Positions 24,293 to 37,262 of a DNA stretch of 44,410 bases are shown here, in pieces. The DNA lies in the NCBI GenBank assembly GCA_012959435.1, contig DUDF01000011.1:1-44410 (forward strand). Direction: 5' to 3'. The stretch is from Candidatus Poseidoniales archaeon. Its GTDB lineage: Archaea > Thermoplasmatota > Poseidoniia > Poseidoniales > Thalassarchaeaceae. The translations under genes and the position numbers were made by a program. The notes under the pieces were generated by a model. It saw only the letters and a list, made by a program, of their open reading frames with translations. It searched no databases and was not told the origin of the DNA. Numbering within the stretch: the stretch's first letter is position 1; each line of letters opens with the position of its first letter.

Positions 24293-25756
24293 TCAATCCC
24301 AAGTGAGGTTATAGCTGTCAGAGACAATGTGTTCTTTCCTTCCGTCATGACAAATTAATTCACCACCCTGACTGATACTTGTAACGGTCAATTTTTCAGC
24401 ACCTTGTGTGAGGCTTAACCCCCTGCTTAGGTAGTTAGTCATTAACGCCCAAATAGCATTCTTTTGGTTGCGTCTTTTAGGAATTAATTTCCCTGTTTCA
24501 AATTGTGACGCAACTGCTGTATCTAGTAGATTGGTGAAAGTTTCTATTTGCATGGGATTAGTAATTTCACAAAGTCCTATTGAAGGGTATTCTTTGTTGT
24601 CAGATATACCTAGGTTGACACCGATACCTAGTACGACTTTGTGATACTTTCCAGTTTGGCGTCCTTCCATTAAGCAACCAGCAAGTTTACCAGAAGCAGT
24701 CCAAACATCATTCGGCCAACGAATTGATAGATTGTGATTTGATAGAGGTTTACAATTTGTCCAATGTGCAGATGCTAAGGGTATATCTTGAGACGCACAT
24801 ATTGCATCAATTACAGCAACCCCTGCATCAAGTTGAATCAATCCCGGCCCACTTTCTACCAATTCTGATTCAAGTACCCAACTGCCTGCAAAATCACCTT
24901 CATTAGTATCCCATACGCGTTTTCGTTGTCCTCTTCCAGAGCGTTGCCGCTTTGCAGTAACCATGCTACCAATAGGCAATTCCTTATCCAACAGATATTG
25001 GTTAGTTGAATCAAGTACGTCATGAAATTGTTTTGTAGCGTTTTCGTGGGGTTTCCAAGCCGCGAAACAAGTTAATCTTTCACCATCATCGAATTGAAGT
25101 TCTGAAGAAATTCTTGTCGCCCATCCAGCTGCGCGCCATCGGCTCTGTAACAAATCCCCACGTTCATTGTTAGTGTGTAAGAGATAGATCGCTCCACCTT
25201 GTTTTAGGAGGTTGTTTTCTCGGGTAAGGATTTGCAGAAGTGCTACACCCCAGCCTCCATTTTCTTGACTGTCAACTAAACCAGCATCCTCGAATGGCCC
25301 AAGTCTGTCTTCATCTTCTTTTATTGGTGAAAGGTATGGTAAATTCCAAGTGATAATATCAAAAGGACCTCGTGATTCAATAAGTTGCTGATTGATGAAA
25401 TTTGAATCTTCATCTAAGCCACCTTCTATTGCAGTTAAGTTAACTTTGTTGTAACTGGCATTACCAGTTGTTGCTGCAATCGCAAGCGGGTTAACATCGC
25501 ATGTTGTAACCTCCCATCCTAGTTTAGCAGTGGCAATTGAAACAGCGCCACTTCCGCAACCAATTTCCAAGAGTTTTTTCCCATCTCCCTTGCCTAATTT
25601 GGAAAGGCAGGAAAACAACAGCCCAGTGTCTTCGCGTGGTGGGTAAACAGTTGCCGGCACAAGGAGCGAAAGCCCCTCCTGTCCTCTGTATATCCATTCA
25701 TGAATCGATGCGCCGCTAGTCTGCATCTCAAGTTCACGTTTGATTGGGTCATCCAC
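24293..25756 (-). CDS. HemK-like methyltransferase fused to biotin-protein ligase
   Basis: This 487-residue protein has two domains. Residues 30-235 form a Rossmann-type SAM methyltransferase, with the SAM loop LLEIGCGSGAVS at 62-73 and NLPYLSP at 138-144 in the place of the (N)PPY motif of glutamine-directed methyltransferases. Residues 245-487 form a biotin-protein ligase: LDSTNQYLL, the adenylate loop region SGRGQRKRVW at 273-282, WPNDVW at 347-352, GKLAG at 356-360 and GIGVNLG. The ligase makes biotinyl-AMP and charges carrier lysines, probably including the carrier at 239-646. The GTG start has no ribosome site. CAAATAT about 25 bases upstream would fit a leaderless transcript. Confidence 0.85.
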   Translation of the reverse strand: MDDPIKRELEMQTSGASIHEWIYRGQEGLSLLVPATVYPPREDTGLLFSCLSKLGKGDGKKLLEIGCGSGAVSIATAKLGWEVTTCDVNPLAIAATTGNASYNKVNLTAIEGGLDEDSNFINQQLIESRGPFDIITWNLPYLSPIKEDEDRLGPFEDAGLVDSQENGGWGVALLQILTRENNLLKQGGAIYLLHTNNERGDLLQSRWRAAGWATRISSELQFDDGERLTCFAAWKPHENATKQFHDVLDSTNQYLLDKELPIGSMVTAKRQRSGRGQRKRVWDTNEGDFAGSWVLESELVESGPGLIQLDAGVAVIDAICASQDIPLASAHWTNCKPLSNHNLSIRWPNDVWTASGKLAGCLMEGRQTGKYHKVVLGIGVNLGISDNKEYPSIGLCEITNPMQIETFTNLLDTAVASQFETGKLIPKRRNQKNAIWALMTNYLSRGLSLTQGAEKLTVTSISQGGELICHDGRKEHIVSDSYNLTWD

Positions 25757-25863
25757 AGACTTGCGGAGTAAGTGTCATATTTGAAGGGTATTCGTAATAA
25801 ATTCAAGGATACCTTTATGGTGAACAACACGAAACGGGGGTTTGGAGATTACTTCTCTGACCC

Positions 25864-25879
25864 ATGACCGAGCGGTCAT
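25864..25879. promoter_or_regulatory. ATGACCG-AG-CGGTCAT palindrome
   Basis: Perfect 7-base inverted arms with a 2-base spacer lie between the divergent ligase fusion and the tRNA-Lys gene, 72 bases before the tRNA. The symmetry suits a dimeric regulator. I see no second copy in the window. Confidence 0.4.
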
Positions 25880-25950
25880 CACTGTTAGCGTATGCCATGC
25901 GACAGGCTTTTGAAGGGTACCCAAGTCCGAGGTTAGTTACCAATAGCCAT

Positions 25951-26024
25951 GGGCCTGTGGCTCAGTCAGGTGGAGCGACGGACTTTTAATCCGTTGGTCG
26001 CGGGTTCGAACCCCGTCAGGCCCG
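25951..26024 (+). tRNA. tRNA-Lys (anticodon TTT)
   Basis: A 74-base cloverleaf. The acceptor stem GGGCCTG pairs with CAGGCCC, the D stem is GCTC/GAGC, and the anticodon stem ACGGA/TCCGT encloses the loop CTTTTAA with anticodon TTT. The T arm is GCGGG-TTCGAAC-CCCGT, and G is the discriminator base. CCA is not encoded, and no intron is present. It lies 54 bases upstream of the RNA polymerase operon on the same strand. Confidence 0.96.
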
Positions 26025-26078
26025 CTCCGCCAGATTGGCCGCAGCCCGTTGGTTTATGGTGACTGTGGGGGTCTCAAA

Positions 26079-26669
26079 GTGGCAGTAAAATCATCAACTA
26101 AAAAACGATTAATGGAGCTTGGAGTTAAGGAAGAATTAGCACACAAGTTGGCGGACGACGCGAACATGGATACCATTAAGAAAATGAGTGCCCAGGATGT
26201 CGCTACCAAACTAAGTCTGAAAATGACTGATAATGAACTTGAAACTATCATGGACATTATCCGTGAGCAAGCTGCTTCCAAACGCCGTAGGCCAACCCGC
26301 CGCGTGGAGATGAAAGCAGAACTCAAGGCTTTGGAAACAAACATACCACTTGGTGAAATGAGATTCAATGTCCTCAACCACGAAATCGTTCCTCTGCATG
26401 AATTAGTCCCTGCGGATGAAGAAATGTCTGAACTAAGCCCATGGGACCTAGTTGGTACTGACATTGATGGTAGCCCTCGTCTACGAATTGAACTACTGCC
26501 TAAAATTCTCATTACTGACCCTGCGATTCAAGCAATGAAAGAAGCATTGGAGCAGGCAGATGATGAGTTGCGAGCCGGTTGGCTCAATAACAGAGTTATT
26601 AGAGTCACTCGGAGAAGTCCTTCAGCAGGTCTTCACGTGGCATACAGGTTAGTGGTAGAGGGTAACTGA
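26079..26669 (+). CDS. rpoH: DNA-directed RNA polymerase subunit H with an N-terminal extension
   Basis: This 196-residue protein has the RpoH/RPB5 C-terminal domain at about residues 100-196 (MRFNVLNHEIVPLHELVP, LPKILITDPAIQAM, RVTRRSPSAGLHVAYRLVVEG). Archaeal RpoH is usually only about 80 residues. The extra 90 N-terminal residues begin MAVKSSTKKRLMELGVKEEL and resemble the N-terminus of RpoA'' in the same operon. I choose the GTG at 26079 because it follows GGGGGT by 6 bases and makes the two extensions start at the same point. RpoH contributes to the jaw that contacts downstream DNA. It is the first gene of the polymerase operon, 13 bases before rpoB. Confidence 0.92.
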   Translation: MAVKSSTKKRLMELGVKEELAHKLADDANMDTIKKMSAQDVATKLSLKMTDNELETIMDIIREQAASKRRRPTRRVEMKAELKALETNIPLGEMRFNVLNHEIVPLHELVPADEEMSELSPWDLVGTDIDGSPRLRIELLPKILITDPAIQAMKEALEQADDELRAGWLNNRVIRVTRRSPSAGLHVAYRLVVEGN

Positions 26670-26682
26670 GGAGGCAATTGAT

Positions 26683-29600
26683 ATGAGAGAAATTATTAAG
26701 ACATATTTCAGAGAAAAAAGTTTGGTCAATCACCAGATTGCATCCTACAATGATTGTTTACCAAAAGGAGATGGACGTGATTGCCGTTTTGAGCAGATTG
26801 TCCGCAATATCCGAATTGGTACTGATGAAATTATTGATGATGATGAGGGCGGGTTGGTAAAACTCGACGTACTAGATAACGAAATTTCAGTCCGAATGAA
26901 GAACCTAACACTCGGCCCACCCACAATCCGTGAGGCAAATGGTGCAAATAATGAGGATGCAACGCCCCTAGAGTGCCGTCTTCGTAAGTTGACATATTCG
27001 TCTCCTATTTTCATGGACTTCACCATCCATCGTGAAGATCACCCTACTCCAATTAAGGAAGATAGAGTCCAAGTGGGGAACCTACCGGTAATGGTACGTT
27101 CCGAGAGGTGTAACCTCAACCCAGGGCATATTGACCAGAACCGTAATCTCAGCCCTGAGATGAGTGAAGAAGACCGCACTCACTACATGTCTCTCTTGAA
27201 GAAGAAAGGAGAGGACCCCTATGACCCAGGTGGTTACTTCATCATTAACGGTACAGAACGTGTTCTAATTTCAATGGAGGATTTGGCACCTAACCGAGTT
27301 ACTGTTGAAATGAGCAAGAGATACAGCCGAGCAACAGAAGTTGCAAAGATTTTCTCACAGAGAGATGGTGTTCGAAAGCCACTTACAGTCGAAAAGAGAA
27401 AAGATGGAATGTTGATGGTGAAAATCAGCAGTGCTGGTGCTCAAGTTATCCCAGCAGTTCTACTTATGAGAGCACTTGGAATTGATTCTGACGAGGAAAT
27501 TTTCGCATCCATTGCCGGTCATAAAGATGCTTTCAAGTATGTTGTTGCTAACATCAATCACGTCCGAGATTTGGATACTAAAGATGCGTATGGTGTTGAA
27601 ACCAACGAAGAAGCACTTGCATGGTTAGAGAAGAAATTCGCTGCTGGCCAGCAAAAAGAATACCGTGAGCAACGTGTGAATAACCTAATGGATAAGGAAT
27701 TACTTCCGCATCTTGGCGCCCAGCCGGAACACCGCTTGAAGAAGGCAGTTTTCCTTGGTAGAATTGTTCGCCAAGTTTTAGAAATGGCGATTACTCAAGG
27801 TAAGCCAAATGATAAGGATCACTATGCAAACAAGCGTGTCCGTCTTGCTGGCGATTTAATTGAAGACTTATTCCGTGTCAGTATGACACAACTAGCTCGT
27901 GACCTCAAGTACCAACTTGAGCGCCACCATAATCGAAAACGTGAACTAAAAATCAACAGTTGTCTACGACCTGATGTTCTAACATCAAAAATCATGCACG
28001 CACTTGCTACCGGCAACTGGGTTGGTGGCAGAACTGGTGTCAGCCAACTACTTGACCGGACCACTTTCATCTCGGCGCTTTCCCACATGCGTCGTGTAAC
28101 CAGCCCACTTGTAAGAAGCCAACCACATTTCGAGGCTCGAGATCTTCACCCTACACAATGGGGCCGTCTTTGCCCTAACGAAACACCTGAGGGGCAGAAC
28201 TGCGGTTTGGTAAAGAACGCAGCACAAATGATTGACGTTTCTGAAGCAGTTTCTGAAGACGATGTCAAAGAATTACTCAAAGAAGCTAATGTTGAAGAGC
28301 CAGAGGATTGGTCGTCAGGTTCACGAATTCACGTGAATGGTGATATCTTTGGATTACACAAGAATCCTCATCGTTTGGTCACTCACTTCAAGCGTCGCAG
28401 AAGAAACGGTAGAATCCGCTCAGAAGTTAGTATCCGCCACGATTCAGTAAATCGTGATATCTTCATCAATACTGATAAAGGGAGAATTCTACGCCCGTTA
28501 TTGGTTATTGATAGCGGCACTCTTACCCTAGCAAAGGAGCACTTGGTTGCTCTTGCAGACCGTGAGATGAATTTCAAAGACCTCGTGAACGAAGGAGTAG
28601 TTGAGTGGATAGACGCAGAAGAGGAAGAAGACCTTCTAGTTGCGCCACGAGCCTACGACCTCCCAACTCTTTCACCAAAACATCAACGCCCAATCAATCC
28701 AGCCAAAGTTACATGGACAAATCTCGGTGAATTTGACATTACTGAAGCAGAGTTAGAGGCAGAAATCCAATTATCAAACGGTACATGGGTTACTGAGAAA
28801 TTCACCTGCCCACTAAACTACTTCCAAGAGGATGTTGATAAACTCCGTCGTAAAGAAAAGAAGACCGGAGATGTCCTAATCTATACGCACGTTGAAATCG
28901 ACCCTCAGTTGATTCTAGGTGTTTGTGCTAGCCTAGTTCCTTTCCCGGAACACAATTCGACACCACGTGTTACTGGTGGAACTGCGATGGTCAAGCAATC
29001 TCTTGGTCTACCAGCGAGTAATCATCGCGTACGCCCTGACACAAGAATGCATATTCTTGACTACCCACAACGGTCCATCGTGCAAACAGAGTCTATGGAA
29101 TCGACAAACTTCGTTGCACGTCCAGGTGGCCAGAATTACATCGTTGCAATTCTAAGTCACCATGGCTACAATATGCAAGACGCGGTCATCATGAATCGCG
29201 CATCAATTGAAAGATCCCTAGGTCGTTCAAGTTTCATTCGAACTTACAATGCTGAGCGCAAGAGATTCCCTGGTGGCCAAGAAGAGGAAATTCAAATCCC
29301 AGGTGCTGGACAAGATGAAGTCAAAGGCCGTAAAGACAGCAAAGAGTACGCCCACCTAGAGTACGATGGATTACCTCACCCTGAGACTATGCTTTCTGCT
29401 AAGAGAGATGATGACCCTGCGGTGTTAGTAGGAAAGACGAGTCCACCACGTTTCCTTGAAGAAGGGCACGGGGCGTTCATGATGGGACAATATCGACAAG
29501 AATCAAGCATGCATGTAAGGCACGGTGAGAGCGGCCATGTTGACCATTTGTTCGTAACTGAGAGCCTAGATGCTGGCCGATTAGTCAGAATTGTTCTTCG

Positions 29601-30360
29601 CCAACACCGTATTCCGGAATTAGGTGATAAATTCTCATCTAGACACGGTCAGAAGGGGGTTGTAGGTCGTTTAGTCAATCAAGAAGACATGCCATTCACA
29701 GTTGATGGAGTTGTACCTGATTTGATTATCAACCCTCACGCGATTCCTAGCCGTATGACAGTCGCTCACATTCTAGAGATGATTGGTGGTAAAGTAGGTG
29801 CAATGGAAAGCAGATTTATCGATGCTTCGGCATTCTCTGGTGAAAAAGAGAATGCTCTTAGAGAGGGGTTGCTGCGTAACGGATTCCAGCACACAGGAAG
29901 AGAGCGCATGCTCAACGGTGAAACAGGCGATGAGTATGAATCAAACGTTTTCGTTGGCTGTATTTATTACCAGAAACTGCACCACATGGTTAGCAGTAAG
30001 ATTCACGCACGTAGCCGTGGTAGAGTGCAAATTCTAACTCGACAGCCTACTGAAGGGCGAGCCCGACAAGGTGGGCTACGATTCGGAGAGATGGAGAGAG
30101 ACTGTCTTATTGCACACGGTGCTTCAATGGTCATCAAGGATAGATTACTTGACGAATCTGACGGTGTTACTTTACCCGTTTGTGCCGAGAGTGGACACGT
30201 TGCTTACTGGGATAACCGCCGTCGCTGTTATGTCAGCCCAATACATGGAGAGAGTGCAGAAGTTCACTTGGTTGAGACCTCGTACGCATTCAAGTTGTTA
30301 TTAGATGAAATGAAATCACTTGGAGTCGCTATGCGACTTCAATTGGAGGACAGGAGGTGA
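26683..30360 (+). CDS. rpoB: DNA-directed RNA polymerase subunit B (unsplit)
   Basis: This 1225-residue second-largest subunit is a single chain rather than the B'/B'' pair of methanogens and haloarchaea. Landmarks are GGYFIINGTERVLISMEDLA near residue 185, PLVRSQPHFEARDLHPTQWG, CPNETPEGQNCGLVKN, GQNYIVAILSHHGYNMQDAVIMN, and LGDKFSSRHGQKGVVG near residue 980. The C-terminal clamp region (about 1165-1185), normally a four-Cys zinc ribbon, reads CAESGHVAYW...RRCYVSPIHG, so most standard zinc ligands are replaced. The start follows GAGGAGG. Transcription catalysis with A' is the role. Confidence 0.97.
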   Translation: MREIIKTYFREKSLVNHQIASYNDCLPKGDGRDCRFEQIVRNIRIGTDEIIDDDEGGLVKLDVLDNEISVRMKNLTLGPPTIREANGANNEDATPLECRLRKLTYSSPIFMDFTIHREDHPTPIKEDRVQVGNLPVMVRSERCNLNPGHIDQNRNLSPEMSEEDRTHYMSLLKKKGEDPYDPGGYFIINGTERVLISMEDLAPNRVTVEMSKRYSRATEVAKIFSQRDGVRKPLTVEKRKDGMLMVKISSAGAQVIPAVLLMRALGIDSDEEIFASIAGHKDAFKYVVANINHVRDLDTKDAYGVETNEEALAWLEKKFAAGQQKEYREQRVNNLMDKELLPHLGAQPEHRLKKAVFLGRIVRQVLEMAITQGKPNDKDHYANKRVRLAGDLIEDLFRVSMTQLARDLKYQLERHHNRKRELKINSCLRPDVLTSKIMHALATGNWVGGRTGVSQLLDRTTFISALSHMRRVTSPLVRSQPHFEARDLHPTQWGRLCPNETPEGQNCGLVKNAAQMIDVSEAVSEDDVKELLKEANVEEPEDWSSGSRIHVNGDIFGLHKNPHRLVTHFKRRRRNGRIRSEVSIRHDSVNRDIFINTDKGRILRPLLVIDSGTLTLAKEHLVALADREMNFKDLVNEGVVEWIDAEEEEDLLVAPRAYDLPTLSPKHQRPINPAKVTWTNLGEFDITEAELEAEIQLSNGTWVTEKFTCPLNYFQEDVDKLRRKEKKTGDVLIYTHVEIDPQLILGVCASLVPFPEHNSTPRVTGGTAMVKQSLGLPASNHRVRPDTRMHILDYPQRSIVQTESMESTNFVARPGGQNYIVAILSHHGYNMQDAVIMNRASIERSLGRSSFIRTYNAERKRFPGGQEEEIQIPGAGQDEVKGRKDSKEYAHLEYDGLPHPETMLSAKRDDDPAVLVGKTSPPRFLEEGHGAFMMGQYRQESSMHVRHGESGHVDHLFVTESLDAGRLVRIVLRQHRIPELGDKFSSRHGQKGVVGRLVNQEDMPFTVDGVVPDLIINPHAIPSRMTVAHILEMIGGKVGAMESRFIDASAFSGEKENALREGLLRNGFQHTGRERMLNGETGDEYESNVFVGCIYYQKLHHMVSSKIHARSRGRVQILTRQPTEGRARQGGLRFGEMERDCLIAHGASMVIKDRLLDESDGVTLPVCAESGHVAYWDNRRRCYVSPIHGESAEVHLVETSYAFKLLLDEMKSLGVAMRLQLEDRR

Positions 30361-30365
30361 TTTGA

Positions 30366-34999
<4,634 letters not shown>

Positions 35000-35046
35000 T
35001 CTTAATCCCACCATGAGATACAAATGTGGAGTATGGAGGAATAAAA

Positions 35047-35346
35047 ATGGATATAGTAAAAGAATTGAAAATTGCAATTAAGAATGGAACCTTGCTGTAT
35101 GGTCAAAACCAGACTGCAGCGGCTTGTGCCCATGGAGAAGCGAAACTAGTAATTTTAGCGGCCAACTGTCCGCTAGAATATGTCGAAGAACTGCACTCTA
35201 GTCACCCCGATGTACCTATTCACCGGGTGGCAATGGTGAACAGAGAATTAGGTGCTGCTTGTGCAAAACCCTTCCACGTGAGTACTATTTGCATTGTTGA
35301 TGAGGGTGGCAGCGATTTGCTATCATTACGAAGCAACCTTGATTAA
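35047..35346 (+). CDS. rpl30e: Ribosomal protein L30e (L7Ae/L30e family)
   Basis: This 99-residue protein has the L30e fold signature: KELKIAIKNGTLLYGQNQTA, EAKLVILAANCPLEYVEELH, and PIHRVAMVNRELGAACAKPFHVSTICIVDEG. It binds kink-turn RNA in the large ribosomal subunit. The ATG at 35047 follows GGAGGAATAAAA. It sits directly after rpoA2, the classical archaeal position. Here, however, the next genes are not nusA and rps12. Confidence 0.93.
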   Translation: MDIVKELKIAIKNGTLLYGQNQTAAACAHGEAKLVILAANCPLEYVEELHSSHPDVPIHRVAMVNRELGAACAKPFHVSTICIVDEGGSDLLSLRSNLD

Positions 35347-35374
35347 TTTCGCTAATTCAGTACACCTCTCAATA

Positions 35375-35390
35375 TGGCCCTTTAGGGCCA
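35375..35390 (+). repeat. Hairpin TGGCCC-TTTA-GGGCCA after rpl30e
   Basis: A 6-base-pair stem with a TTTA loop lies 29 bases after the L30e stop and 46 before the next start. No T-run follows, so it could be a transcript-stabilising end or an attenuator rather than a standard terminator. Confidence 0.4.
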
Positions 35391-35435
35391 ACATGGAGGC
35401 GAGCATTGATGTGCCCATGAAGTAGCCGAGACTCA

Positions 35436-36398
35436 ATGACTGTTTCTCTACCCTCCGTTCTCAAGGAACTTGGTATTGCAGTAAAGTCAATTCCCATCAT
35501 TTCTAGAACACCTGGAATTAATTGCCTAGGAATAATTGAATCCATTTCTAACTCTGCTGCTGACTGCCCAGTTGATGTTGGTACTCACGTTTGGCACGCC
35601 CAACCTGGGTGGGCACCAATTGATAGGATGGAATTAGAGCGCTGGATGGTAGATGCCCCCGATGGTTCTCATTGGCTTGTTTCCGAGAGGAAATTGATTG
35701 ACTTAGACCGTACATCAGTTTCTAACAGGATCCGTTTGGAACTTTGGGGTTCAGAAAAACTTTCTAATTGGATTGGTCAAGCGATTCTAGCGGGGCGGCT
35801 AAATTTACAACTTGATGAAATGATTACCTCCCCATCTATTGGTGGTATTACTGCGAGGGCTGAAAAATCTTCACCCCCCCCCCCGGATGCTATGGCCATA
35901 AAACCAAAAGTAAAACTAACTGAATGGCTATCACAGCGCGACTATGAAGTATTGCAAGTAAGACCAATTTTACTAGAAGGGAAAAGTTGGCATATTGAAG
36001 GCCATTTACTAGGCCCTGAAGAGACCAAAGAAAGACATCATTGGATCCTTATTGAAGATCCTTTTTCTGGCCAATTGACAAGAATGGCTGATTGCGAACC
36101 CCTACCATTTGTACCTCAACTAGAGAAGATATCCCCTAGTTCTTGGAAGACGATGGAGATGGTGCGTTCAGAATTGCCATCTGTGTGTGAAGAAAGGAGA
36201 CATTGGAGAGTGAGCCAAACAGCAGATGGGGGAGATGTCCATGGTAGTATTCTTCATTGGTGGCGAATTGAAGAAAAGGTTGCAGAGATGACATCCTCTC
36301 CTATCTTGATACCAGGATGGCAAGTTGATTTCACTGGCAACGGTTGGATGATAGTACATGGATTAAGTGGCGAAATACTAAATTTACCTAAGGAATAA
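35436..36398 (+). CDS. Unknown protein with a homopolymeric proline codon tract
   Basis: This 320-residue soluble protein is mixed alpha/beta and rich in Trp. I see no membrane helix or signal peptide and recognise no family. Two parts appear to be joined by a linker near residues 145-155 that contains SSPPPPDAM, encoded by a run of 11 cytosines at 35874-35884. The C-terminal part has repeated W-x-I/V patterns (HHWILIEDPFSGQLTRM, WQVDFTGNGWMIVHG). The start ATG at 35436 has a poor ribosome site. It occupies the position where nusA would be expected in many archaea but does not resemble NusA. Confidence 0.72.
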   Translation: MTVSLPSVLKELGIAVKSIPIISRTPGINCLGIIESISNSAADCPVDVGTHVWHAQPGWAPIDRMELERWMVDAPDGSHWLVSERKLIDLDRTSVSNRIRLELWGSEKLSNWIGQAILAGRLNLQLDEMITSPSIGGITARAEKSSPPPPDAMAIKPKVKLTEWLSQRDYEVLQVRPILLEGKSWHIEGHLLGPEETKERHHWILIEDPFSGQLTRMADCEPLPFVPQLEKISPSSWKTMEMVRSELPSVCEERRHWRVSQTADGGDVHGSILHWWRIEEKVAEMTSSPILIPGWQVDFTGNGWMIVHGLSGEILNLPKE

Positions 36399-36418
36399 AA
36401 TACCAATTTTGAATTTAG

Positions 36419-37111
36419 TTAGTCGAATAGAGGACCTAAAATAGTCACTCCGCCAGCACTTATGTCAATTGCTTGCTTTTCCATGCTATGGCGCAAATGC
36501 CTCATCTTTTCTATTTGCATTGTTCTGACAATTTTACCATTCCTTCTATCTAATCCTAGATTGATAATTCCATCTGCGATAAATCCTTCATTACCTTGAA
36601 GTTCAGCATTCTCTCCTGCCTGTCTCTCTGTGATTATAATGGTGTACAACCCTTGAGACCTAAGGAAATCGAAGAATCCAAACATCTTTTTCCTCATTTC
36701 CTCATCAACGCTAGTTAGGCTGTAAATAGCTCCAAGGCTGTCTAAAACAAATACGGAGAATTGGTCACCTCTTTCTTGCTTGAAGTGTTCAATCATTCGG
36801 CGAGTAAATTTTAGGTAATCCATCGCTTCGTTTTCTTTTCTCAATTCTGTCAAATCAGTGATTTGAAGATTAGGTGGTAGTTCTAATCCCATTGAATTAC
36901 ATGTTTTCAGTAGGCTGTCAACGGTTTCTTCAACTGTACAATATAATCCAAAACCGCCTGTTCTTCGCAAGTGATTGGATATTAAAGATAGAGAAAAGCT
37001 GGTTTTCATTGAGCCAGGTGGCCCTGTGAGGAGGCTCAAGTATGGTGGCTCCGCATCTCGACTAAGTACCCGCTCCATTCCTGCAATGCCGCCAATATAC
37101 ATGATTCCCAT
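36419..37111 (-). CDS. KaiC/RadA-superfamily ATPase
   Basis: This 230-residue single-domain RecA-fold ATPase has Walker A GPPGSMKTS at about 31-39, the conserved acidic VEETVDSLL segment, and Walker B FVLDSLG. It also has TIIITERQ and a C-terminal KMRHLRHS basic patch, as in single-domain KaiC-like archaeal proteins. These proteins often act as signalling or regulatory switches. The start at 37111 lacks a ribosome site, and the ATG at 37102 is an alternative. It is divergent from the coiled-coil protein and purP. The target is unknown. Confidence 0.85.
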   Translation of the reverse strand: MGIMYIGGIAGMERVLSRDAEPPYLSLLTGPPGSMKTSFSLSLISNHLRRTGGFGLYCTVEETVDSLLKTCNSMGLELPPNLQITDLTELRKENEAMDYLKFTRRMIEHFKQERGDQFSVFVLDSLGAIYSLTSVDEEMRKKMFGFFDFLRSQGLYTIIITERQAGENAELQGNEGFIADGIINLGLDRRNGKIVRTMQIEKMRHLRHSMEKQAIDISAGGVTILGPLFD

Positions 37112-37247
37112 TATGGCGATTTGACACTCGGTATTTATCGTTGTTGAAAGTAAATACCGATTATATGCTTGTATTCAGAATAAGACCATCATCCATTAAA
37201 ATCATAGTGGTTAAATGCCCCACCTTAGTCGAAGGGTTGTGAAGTAC

Positions 37248-37262
37248 CGGCCCTATGGGCCG
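37248..37262 (+). promoter_or_regulatory. Hairpin CGGCCC-TAT-GGGCCG spanning a start codon
   Basis: A 6-base-pair stem encloses the putative ATG at 37255-37257 of the coiled-coil gene. Its core GGCCC...GGGCC matches the hairpin at 35375-35390. It could limit initiation at this ATG, or it could indicate that the ATG at 37291 is the true start. Confidence 0.35.

Noticed and set aside
26054-26512. A 152-codon minus-strand frame opposite rpoH
   Set aside because: The opposite strand encodes RpoH with clear family motifs. This frame is a Ser/Leu-rich shadow.
26683-30360. Possible B''/B' gene split
   Set aside because: The frame is continuous for 1225 codons with all B motifs in order, so the subunit is unsplit.
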